Assembly (NCBI GenBank): GCA_022494885.1
Contig: JAGVSM010002867.1
Span: 186,001-250,000 of the forward strand
Length of the DNA: 64,000 nt
Origin: Micrasema longulum
Taxonomy: Eukaryota > Arthropoda > Insecta > Trichoptera > Brachycentridae
Direction of reading: 5' to 3'
Shown here: positions 10,716-22,100 of the stretch, piece after piece
Numbering within the stretch: position 1 is the stretch's first letter
Layout: every line of letters starts with the position of its first letter
The notes under the pieces: model-generated
What the model saw: the letters and a program-made list of their open reading frames with translations, nothing else
What the model was told of the DNA's origin: nothing
Database searches by the model: none
Program-made: the position numbers and the translations under genes

Positions 10716-12095
10716 AAATGTCATCAGTCCACATATTTGAGAAAATGTTTTTTTCCTCTGAAAGTAAATCTACAATATTGTATCAAAAAGACATTAGTCC
10801 AAAATTTCTACGCTGTATACGGCCATACCAAAATATGAATGTGGTTCGAAACGTCACCAGTCCAGGACTAATGACGTTTTGAAAGAACAAGTTCGTTAGA
10901 CAGCTACAGCAATTTAAATGAACTTATGGTGCATAAAAGGAGAGCTAAATTTTTTTTACAGTAAAATGCAAGAAGTAAAATAAATTTCTGAACAGTGAGA
11001 TGATGTTATTTAAATATGCATTGATTACATGCAACATCTGCCCTTACCTCATATTCCTGTAGAGGAGATTTTTTATTACAGACAGTTGTGGGTATTTGAA
11101 TTTTGTGTGCACAACTTAAAAACTGAAAAATCACAGTTTTATTCGTACCATGAAGGTTTAGCCAAAAAAGGACCTAATGAGGTGTGCTCATGTTTAAACG
11201 ATTATATAAAAAAAAATTACATACCTAATGCAGTAAAAACACTACCTTTTCTCAGATGGGTGTGCAGGACAAAATCGTGGTAATTCAGTGGTACGATATT
11301 TAATGACTCTTTCTGCAAACAAAAAGTATAAGATATTGCACCTGTTCCCCATTCGGGGCCATTCTTTTTTACCGTGTGATTGTAATTTTGGAACGGTCAA
11401 ATGTCATATTAAAAAGCATGACAGGATTTATTGCCCCAACAATATGAAAATATGATTTCGGAGTCATCGAATACCGAGAGGTTTCAAGTTTCGAGTGTGG
11501 ATACCAATCACATTTACGATTTTAAAAACTGGTGGCCAAGATATTTAAAAAAATGTCTGAATTCTCTGGGAAAGAATTTTCCACGGATTAAAAAGTATAT
11601 TTTTTGATCTCACGATATAGTGAGTTTTTTTTACGATTTCGGAAAACCTGGATACGATTGAGGTTTCCAATTTTATTGGTGGATTAGTGAAACATAGTTT
11701 CTTTCTCGCAATGAGAAACAGATAGCCAGTACTGCCGACTGAAAAGGCATGCACCTCAAAATTGGCCATAAATGTGAAAAAGATTAAAGATGTCAAGAAA
11801 ATTATTCAATACATTCCTTATGAACATATTCAGTTCTATGAAGAAATTTTGGAATGGCCGATAACTCATAACTCCAATGATGTGGAAGAAGATTTTAAAA
11901 ATGTTGTTTTTACCTAATTTTAAAATATGTCTGTATTATTCAATTAATATCTAATTTTGTCTTTATTTTCTCATTAAATAAAATAATTTCATTAAAATAA
12001 ATGAACCATCTTTACTTTGCTGCTGTTTTTTTTTATATAAATCTATTTGGAAAATGTCATTAGTCCATATGTATTTCGAAAAAGTTACTAGTCCA
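10716..12095 (+). pseudogene. Decayed transposon-like gene ringed by GTCAYYAGTCCA motifs
   Basis: From about 11014 the + strand encodes MQHLPLPHIPVEEIFYYRQL, then HEGLAKKGPNEVCSCLNDYI, then after a frameshift near 11255 FSDGCAGQNRGNSVVRYLM and FPIRGHSFLPCDCNF, ending near EEDFKNVVFT and a stop at 11917. In-frame stops between 11455 and 11640 kill it. The order of these blocks matches a large family of uncharacterised arthropod proteins, recalled from memory as Pfam DUF7869. The motif GTCAYYAGTCCA or a close variant occurs at 10720, 10790, 10853, inverted at 10865, and at 12056 and 12084, on both sides of the gene. That suggests subterminal repeats of a mobile element; this is inference. Confidence 0.55.
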
Positions 12096-12469
12096 TGTCA
12101 GAGTATTGTCCGTATCTTTCTTAACTAAGGAAAATAAAAATATTTAATAGCTCAAAACATTATGTGCTTCGATCCTTCACAAACTTTTCTAACTTACATT
12201 TTGGTTTACTCTAAAGATGAATGAACTAAACAGTTTAAAGTTTCTCCTGTAAAATTGCATAAGTGGGACTCTTAACATTTTCAAAATAATCAATTCAATT
12301 ATAAGTTTGCCTTATTGAGGAACTTCTCTTCATTTGCAAAATGAAGAGGAAACCACAGAAAATTTATTCTGGTGGACTATTGTTATTATTCTTAATTCTT
12401 GTTTTTTGCTTCACAAAAATCACACTTTTCCCTCTTTCCAATTTAAATAGATCAAGTCAAAGAAGGAAT

Positions 12470-13143
12470 TTTAATACTCTGTTTTACTTATGGATATTGT
12501 AAAAAATATTTTTTTAATAATAAGGAATATTTTTGTATTTATTTTGTATTTTTTATTTCCTTTTTTAATTACTATAAAATAAAAAAGTACCTTATAATCT
12601 TTTACAGAATATTTTCTTTTTCTTATATTACACAAAAAAACCTGTCTATTTATTATTGGAGCAAAAATTCATAAACATTTCTTGTATACCTACAAACAGG
12701 CCATGTCTTTGTGGGATTTTTTGATTACTATTTTTACTGTTAATATGTTTTTCATTAATATGTATTTAATTGCTGCGTAATTATCCTTTATTTTTTTTTA
12801 ATACTCTGTTTTACTTATGGATATTGTAAAAAATATTTTTTTAATAATAAGGATTATTTTTGTATTTTTTATTTCCTTTTTTAATTACTATAAAATAAAA
12901 AAGTACCTTATAATCTTTTACAGAATATTTTCTTTTTCTTATATTACACAAAAAACCTGTCTATTTATTATTGGAGCAAAAATTCATAAACATTTCTTGT
13001 ATACCCACAAACAGGCCATGTCTTTGTGGGATTTTTTGTTTACTATTTTTACTGTTAATATGTTTTTCATTAATATGTATTTAATTGCTGCGTAATTATC
13101 CTTTATTTTTTTTAATACTCTGTTTTACTTATGAATATTGTAA
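12470..13143 (+). repeat. Tandem repeat, 2 full copies plus a third start, abutting Pep
   Basis: A unit beginning AATACTCTGTTTTACTTATG starts at 12473, 12800 and 13114, giving periods of 327 and 314 bp. The first two copies are near-identical throughout, with small indels in A/T runs; the third is cut after about 30 bp. The open frame at 12817-13095 in copy 2 is low-complexity and not expected to be coding. The array ends about 45 bp before the Pep start codon, inside the presumed 5' intron. Confidence 0.9.
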
Positions 13144-13186
13144 TTTTTTTTTTTTTTTAAATCAAACATAAAATCTTCTGTCTAGA

Positions 13187-16100
13187 ATGTCTACTCGAGG
13201 TCGTGGCTCCAGGGGGTACAGCCGCGGTGGAGGGGGGTATGGGGGGTACCGGGGCGGGGGCGGAGGCTACCGAGGGGGGCGTGGAGGGGACAGGGGAGGC
13301 CGGGGGGGTGGAGGCCACAACTATGGAGGGGATCGCTACGGGGGCCAAGACAAGTACTCCCGTAACGACAGGTCGGATGAAATCGGATTCAAGAAATCGT
13401 ACAGATCAGTAAGTTATTTAATTTGTGTAATGAGGAAGGTCGAACAAAGTCATGATTTTTAAAAAAGGTGTGCATCATATTATCAGCGCTATGACTTTAT
13501 TAATGTTTTGTAATTACTCCGCCTGTGACGTCGCAAGTTCTCTTCATTGAGTTCTGCTGATTGGCAAGTTTGCTTCTCGTAAACCGGAAATCTATCACAA
13601 CACTATCGTTGGTTGATTCATTAAAACTTGTGATTTAGTTCATTTTTATTAATTTTTTCATACATTTTCGAGAAATTTTGCAGTACAATTAAATGCCCTT
13701 ATTTTTACCGAATGTAATAAAAAAAATTGATATGCAATTTTTCCGTAGCCCTGAACTTCCTCATTGAAGCGTGTTAAAACAATGAGGGCATTCTCCACTT
13801 TTTTCTGTTTCGAGTAATATGCCATAAACATTTTTTTTTGTATTTTTCCCGAACTGCAGGGATAATTTATTATTTTGTTTAATAATTTTGCCAGAAGTTT
13901 CTGTATTTAATCGGTAAATTATTTACTTATTAATTAATTAATAGATGGTTTTGTTTTTTTTTTCTGCAACATTAAGGAGTCCGCCGTTGTTGTTGCGAAA
14001 CTAAATACATTGAGTCAAAATGTATGAGATACTCATTTATGCTCCGAAACCTTTTCAGTTGTGCTGTAATTCAATCCTGTTGTGATGCAAAAAAAAATTG
14101 TTTCTCTATCCATCGCCATATCTAACTTGTTTCAGACCAAGATTTTGAGAATATGGACGTTATAATCTATTATTCGCTGGTCTAAATGATAACTGTGATA
14201 CTGTGTAATATTCACATTTCTTAACTGCTTTCATGTGCTGATTACTCTAGTAAAGGTGAATGTTCCACAGTGTATAATGTAATCATTTAAAGCATATTTG
14301 AAAAAATGACCTATTTACAATCTTAGCATGAACCCGTTGTTTCGACTGATACAGTTTTGTTTTGTATTTTGCCATGAAAATTGCTTTTGATCAAAGTGAA
14401 CTACCAGAACATAGGAATATGAAATTGTGTAAAAACCTTTTAATGACTAACGTACATAAAATTAAACATTTATACAAAATTGCTTGAGTGTCAAACTAGG
14501 GTTATTTACCCCGTTCTAAGACAATTAATATAAAGTATACTTATCCCCTTGCGTTGAAGATGTTTATATTGAAATGTTTTAATACAGGATGGACCCAGCG
14601 GCTATGGGGGGGGAAGGGAGCACATGAGCAGGGGTGGATCCCCTGACAGGAAAAGAATGCGGATGGATGTAAGACAGCCTCACCTTTAATAGATGTGCTT
14701 TCATATGAATATAATCACTATGCTCTTTTCTTGTACCCTAAGTAATGTTTCTTTCAGGTATTATCTAAAATGTATAGAAACCTTTTATTTTAACATATTA
14801 TAAAAGCTTATTTTTTTATTATCCCCAGTGAAATTGCTTCAAGCCGATGAAAATAAAATAGTTTTGGTACTACAATATATGAAAGCGTTGAATTTATGGC
14901 TGCCAAAGAAGCTAACATAAAAACATAATTTAAACTCTTATCACCTTACCGCAAATGGAAGGGTATGTTCCCACCCGTGATCAGTACCAGAGTAGCTTCA
15001 CACTGCTAATGCATTATATCCCATGCGAGCCCAGAATAGATGGCAAGATGTTTGAAAATAATCCAGTATTGATTATTCTTTTTTTTTTATTGAAATGGAG
15101 ACATTTTACTCAGTACGAATTAAAAAAATTCACTCGAATAAAGTATTTGGGATATGTATGGGAAATAAAATACACATAATTTCTTCGGTATTAACCAACG
15201 TTAAGCGTGATAGTTTGTCAATAAATTAAAAATTCAAATCTCTGTTACAAAAGGAAGGATTATATTATTTCATTAGTATTGTGGTCAAGAAATCCACTCC
15301 ACAATTCATAATCTCAAGTTATACATCTCAAAAAATCGATCCATCCAAATTTGCGAGAGAATGCATTTAATAAATTTGTAAACAATTTCTTTAGTATACA
15401 AACATGAAAATATTAATGCCGATGTTTTGTAACACGGTTAGAAAATTCTATCACTAACTTAAATAGAAAGAAAATGAAATAAATGAAGCGGAGATTACGA
15501 TGTGCCGTTATCTAAATAGCCGCAAAATATACATGTTTGGGCTCGATGGAAACCATCCAAAAGTGAGTGCGAGAAAGGAGAATACTCACCTGTCGATGGC
15601 GGGAGGGCTGATGATGGCTTGTGTTCAGGGATCGGGGGGTCGCAGGAGCAACGACTACTCGGAGTACGGGGGTCGCCACGACTCCTACAGCAGCGAGCGC
15701 AGAAACTACGTAGAGCGGCGCTCGCCAGCTCGAGAGTACGCGGGAGGCTACCGCAAGGACATGGCGCCCCCGCGCAGCCCCCGGCGCTCCTGGCGGGCCC
15801 GGCCGCCACGTTCCTCGCGAGGCGGCTCCTACCGCGGGCAGCGCCCCCGCCGCCTCGTGACGCGCCACTCCGACTACACGGCCCGTCGCCTCAAGCAGGT
15901 CAAGTTGCGAAGGTAACCCATCTCTCAATACCTATCTATTCATAACCGCTGCCACGAGTCGATAAACGTATCTTCGTCTCCGAGTACTATTTAACTTTCA
16001 TTCCTATTAGCGACCCTACTATGAAATATAGCATTCTACCCTCGAAAAAGATTTATTGTAACAGAGCATTTTGAATCATTAGCTCATTGGCAGCGAAGCA

Positions 16101-19100
16101 AGACTACGTATCGTCGAGCGAGCCGGAAGAGGAAGAGAATTGGGATGAAGAAGAAGAGAAGAAGTCCGTGAAGGAAGAAACGGGGGAAGCTGTAGTGAGC
16201 AAGAGCCCCGCGAAGGTGGTTCCAGAAGGGGGCAGTGAGGCAGTGGGGGGGGACGCCACCGACAAGGAGGCTCGGGAGGGTTCGGGCGAGGAGGCAGAGG
16301 CCGAAGGGGAGGGAGAGGCGGAGCCAGAGCTGGATGAAGAGAAGCTGCCCCATACCGCGCAGCGCTCCTACATCCGCCTCATGTGCGCACATTGCCGAGA
16401 GAAGAGTCTTACTTTCAAGGTACGTTTTCTTTCGCCATTTCTTTAATCATAATTTTTCTCCTTACCTGTTTCGCTTTGTTAAAAACAAATTAATTGCTTT
16501 AGCACTAGTAAAATAATAATTACCGAGCCGTACAAAGGTGATAGGTGCAGTGAAACCTCTATCTATCGTTCCTTAACCCAATCCCAGCGGGAACTAACTT
16601 CAGACAGTCAGAAATATCGTGCCCCGTACGCGGCGTAGACATTTTCGACTTTGCGGGCTGATACTTTGATATTTGCACGATAGATGACCAAAAAGTTTGT
16701 ATCGAAATATTCCCTGAACATTTGTTGATGAGTGACATCTCTAAATAACTTTTTATAGCAGGCGAAAAAATCACCGAACAGTTTTTAAATTCCGAGCAGT
16801 GACCTCGAGCCGTATCTAGAGGGTCTTATAACCTTATCTCTATGGAACTGTGCGTTGAACGTGTTATTGGGGTACCTTCTATTATTTTTGTTCTGATGAG
16901 ACATAACAGTTGCATTTATAATAATAACGACTTTAAATAATAACTATTATATTAATTACATTGAAAAGTTTATTTTATTTTGTTAATTTTTTGTTTTTTT
17001 TAAATAAACATAATTTAAAAAATAATAATCATCATAATATCTCTATATGTCAAACTGATGTTAAAGTGATGAGCAGATTTGGGAGACAGATTTTAAAGTA
17101 AGTGAGAAAGAAGCCCTTTATGTTGAAGATGATATTATAAATATTGTTGTTTCCACGAAAAAATCAGATATTAACCGATGATAAATTCACTTTTATTGTT
17201 TTATATGTAGGAACTTCATATCATTAGGATAAGTATATTTTTATTTTAAAAATAAAAATAACATAAATAGGAATTTCTTCATGTTTTCACTTCTCACACA
17301 TCTTGAAATTTGAACCAATGTCAAAAAATAAGAACATAATATTGGACGAATAAACAAATAATAAGTTTGTTTGTTGAGTTATGTTATAAATAAATGCATT
17401 GAAGACTTAATTTAAGAATGTAAACACTAATAATTGTTCTTAAGTGTCTCCACGCAGTGCCCCATCAACACATTCATAAACATGAGTGAGTAATAGCATA
17501 GCATAATGTGGCATTTTAAATAATCGTTTTCTCAGATGTGTCATTTATTTCTTCTAACTCTGAAATTAGAACACACAAAAATAGATTTCATCAATCATTT
17601 CACTATCCACCATTTTACCACTAGTATCGTTTGAATTACGCTGTGTATTTTTTTTTTTTTTAAATTTTTATTCCAGTAAAATGGCTATAAAGTGCAGAGC
17701 CAATTCTACCAATTTGACCTACTTTTAAATGTTTAACGGAACTTTTAACAATGCACGGAACATTAGAGAAAGAATAACAGTTTATCACTGCTGTTAGCGC
17801 CAATGAAGAAGACCCGCGACCTGTACCTTCATCTTCAGAACCATGCGCAATCTTATAAATGAATAAACTTTTTTGTGCAAGTAATTTTTCGGGTTCGATA
17901 GTATTTTAATATTTAGTAATATCGCCTTTGCTCTTAATCACTAAAGAAATTCTGTTTGACATCGACAAATATAAATTATTTATAATATCTAATGATATTT
18001 TATGTTTCCAAACATGGTTAATGATTTTAATCAATTCCTGGGTATTTTTGGCCCGTTTCTTCGCAATTTTTTGTTTCATTATTGCCCATTAATTTTTAAT
18101 CGGGTTAAGGTCCGGACTGTTTCCAGGCCAACTCAGTGATGTAACTCCAAAAGACTCTTTGAATTCAATTACCTGTAAGGAAGATATGATATTACAAACC
18201 AAGTTACAACAATTTAAATTTATAAAATGAAGTTATATACTCACAGATCGAGCTCGATGGCAAGGCGCAGAATTATCTTGGAATATAGGATTTGAACTAA
18301 ATTGTGTCATGTCTTCTACTGTAGGAAACAAATGATTTTCCAAAATAGTTTTGTATTGTATGGCATTCATAGTGCCTTAGACTATCTGTAGTGGACCCAA
18401 ACCATGAGCTGTCATGCACCCCCATATCATGACATAGGGTGAATGCTTTACTGTTCGGGTAATACATTTAGGGTGAAATCTTTCGCCAGGTTTTCGCCGG
18501 ACTATCGTCTTGCCATCTGGACCAAACACATTAAATTTAAATTCATCGGAAAAAATGACTTGTTGCCAATCGTCTATTGTCCAATTTTGGTGCATTTTGG
18601 CCCAATCTAGACGAGCCTTCTTCATTTTCTCCGTTAAAAGGGGTTTTTTTGCGGGACTTCTTGCTTGGAACCCCTGCTCCAATAATCTCCTGGAAACCGT
18701 CCTCACCGAGAACGTGGTTTGGCACGTAGACTGGATCTCTCCGTGTATTTCTGCAGCAGTTAGAAAACGATTTTGGTTCATAAGCTTGGTAACCAGCCGA
18801 TCTTCTCTAAGAGTTGTCTTGCGCTGCCGACCACTTCCCTTTTTTCGCTCCAGAGAGCCGGTTTCACAATTTAAAAAAAAAAACTTTCTCACAGAACACT
18901 CCAAGAAACCGATTCTACAAGAAATTTCACGATTCGACATATTTTCCTGTGACAGAGTAATAATTTTCGATTCTACTGCGATAGACATTTGACCCGAACT
19001 CTCCATATTTTTGTAGCGATGTTTCTTCAGACGTAGTTTTTAAAAGACTGATGAAGCTTTTAAAAATGTAATTACTTTAAATGTGTAGCCAATATATTCC

Positions 19101-22100
19101 TTAACAATAAACAAAAGCAATTGTTAAATAATAAAATAGTTTCTAAGAAATAGAGTCAGGTAAACTGGGAATTACGAATAGCAGGGTAATTGCAAACTTT
19201 TTTTTGTCCATAGGTGTATTATAAAATATTGTAAGAAAGGAACAATGATGATGATGAATCAACCTTGAAACCGGTCAACATATAACTAAAAAGTTAACAT
19301 GGTTTATACAAATTTATAAACAAATAGTGTATAACTAGAGGCAACAGTCGGCTATCACTGACTGTTACATGCTAGAAAGTGCTGCAATTCGGGCCTCGTG
19401 TTATCGGCATTGTGGGCCTCGATTTATCGGCACTATGGGCCTCAGTTGTTTAGGATCTTGACATCTAGAAATATGGCCGCTTTAGGCTTCACAATTTATT
19501 TTTGGTTCTTCGGAGTAATCTAAATGTAGGTAATAATCTGTCACTCAAAATAATGTTACCAAAACCACACAAATTAAACAAATATATTTAATATCTATGC
19601 AAAAATTTGGTTTATTAAGCGATTAAAATTGAATAATGAAAATTCTGTAATTTAAAATAATTTCAGTCAGCTGTTGGCGACTGTAACATGGTAACGAATT
19701 CGGTCCTTTGGGCCTAAATTAATCTTTCCTCTTGGCCTAATTAAATCAGCCTTACAGGCATCATAGAATTTGTCCCATTGGCCTTATTAAATCGGACCTA
19801 CGGGCCTCAGTTGATCATCTTTTCGAGCCTTGGTTAATTAGGATCTCTGATGCGCTATTATAATACCATCCATAATGCAAATTAAAATTACTATCAATCA
19901 TTTATTAATTTAATTATTAAAATCAATATCCATGTATTTGTAAATTTTATTATTTTATAAAAATGGCACTGTGATCCATAATATTGCGCCGGCCTAAATA
20001 ACTTTTTTTTTTAAATTTAGGAGATAGTAGACAATGTGCCTTTTGATGACAGTTTTTATTTAACATTTTTTTTTTTATTGAAAACCGAAAATTATGCCAT
20101 TTTATTTTAAAATAATATTTTAAGTATATTTTGTTGAAACAAAATTGTATAATCTTAAGGTGAAATCAAAAGTACAGATATTGCCAGCGCAACGATTTAG
20201 GTATCTCAATATTTGCTCAAAAATACAAAAGAAATTTAAGATTAGAATGTATCCACTTTCTGTGGGGAATAATAATTGTTTTTTAGTCTTTGAAATTATC
20301 TTTATTTATTATTTGCACACTGTGCATTCCGATGGTACGGTATTCGGGTTACCGGCTTGATTTTATATTCTTATTTACATTATTGTATAAATACTCAACA
20401 ATAAAACAATTTTTTTGGATTCCATTAGTTGAATTTAAATACTCGAATTGGAATATGTACAAGCACATGAATGAAATTATTTTTAACTGATAACATGACA
20501 TCTCGAGATTTCTTACGCTAAATCTAATGATTCATGAATTGAATTATTATGAATTTATCTCTATGATTGCAAATTGAGATTCATCATATCCAGCATGGTG
20601 AATGGTGAGTGAGAAGTGTGTATTTAAACAAATAATAACCCGGGCGTTACATTTTATTCCTACTCTACATAAGACAGCAAAAGTAAAAGGGAAAAGATTG
20701 TAAAAATACTAGAATTTTCTGAGAATCAACAATGGTATAATTAAATCTGCAGACTTACTCACGACATCTGATGTCCCGCAAACATCAGAATGTAATGGAT
20801 GACGTAGCCCTCAAGCTGAAAGTGATGCTGCAGAGAATGCGCACGTCCCAGCGCAAGCAGCAGCGCTCTCTGGAGGAGGTTCCTGACGATACTCTCGGTG
20901 ATCAGATGTTCTGCCCACTGTGCAAGCTCATCTACCGCTCCTCCCGCCAGGCTCACTTCCGCTCCGAGGCCCACAAGAACATGAAGAAGTTCTTACTGCC
21001 CAATTGCCGAGTGTGTTCTCTTTCATTCCGCACTCCCATGATGTATGAGCACCACATATGCTCTTTGGAACATATCAGGGTATTTATGATCAACTTATTT
21101 TTTATGTTTGAAATATGTACTTTTTAAGATATAGAATTACATGCTTTGTTCAATTCCTCTTTTCTTTATCTTAGGCGCTAATTAAATTTTTTTTAATAGT
21201 TTTTAAATTTAAAAAGTAACGTGTTTGCAAAATAGATCAATCATTTGAACACTTGTTTTTTCTAAAAGTTAAGATAAATATTATATACTTTTTTTTTATC
21301 AACGCAGCAGTTCTATCATGTTTATTCGGAGTTTTAGTGAGACCTATTCTAAATTATGCCCCTTTGTAATAGGTTGAAATTAATTTTCCATCATTGTTAT
21401 TAATCATTTAGAGACTTTAACTTGCAAATGAGAATCAAGATAAATGTCGATTCTCAAAAGTAATAGAATGAAGTTAAGAAATCATTTTCATAAATCGCCA
21501 TAATTCTTCCTAGATGTGTCTCGATCTAGATACACATTTTGGATGGTAATCATTTTCTTATAAATATTTCAGAAAAAAGCACAATTGGACAAAAAGCCAG
21601 TCAAGGCAAGTGCTGAGGCTGGCAGTGGAGAGGAAGGAATGGATGTGGACTTGGAAAATTTCATGACACTTGATTCAGTGGGGGATGTTGATGGTTAGCA
21701 TTTATATAATTTTTACATTCAATTGTTTAAATTACCTCATTTTATTAATAATTGTTTTGTAAACTTGCAATTTGCAGAGGTCGATGAAGACAGCGCTGGA
21801 GAAAAGAAAAATGAAGATGATACTGATACCAAGTCTAAACCAGAAATCAATATTGGAAGTGAACACGTGAAGAAGATAGAGGTCAGTTAAATTAGTTTGT
21901 TTTTTGATGTTCCCCTTAATGCTAAAATCAGGGCCATTTAGGTAAAGAGGTACATGTCACTAAAATTGAGAAAAATTGTTATGTATGCAGTTGCACTGTA
22001 AAGGGTTGGGAAAATTTTATTTATTTCAACAATAAAAATGGTTAATGTCATATAATTCAAAAGTACTAGTAGGTACATTGGTAACTTGTATCAAAATTGC

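Noticed and set aside
12817..13095. 92-codon open frame in the tandem repeat
   Set aside because: Low-complexity, Phe/Ile-rich, broken in the other copy by an indel; not coding.
13157..13348. Minus-strand proline/alanine-rich open frame opposite Pep exon 1
   Set aside because: It is the mirror of the GGN-rich RGG coding sequence and has no independent support.
15495..15945. Several long open frames on both strands over Pep exon 3
   Set aside because: They arise from the GC-rich coding exon; only the frame that splices in phase to exons 2 and 4 and encodes the RS/RG region is kept.
16549..16830. Another pogo-like MITE starting CAGTGAAACCTCTATC
   Set aside because: The left end looks like a pogo-type terminus but no matching right end was found.
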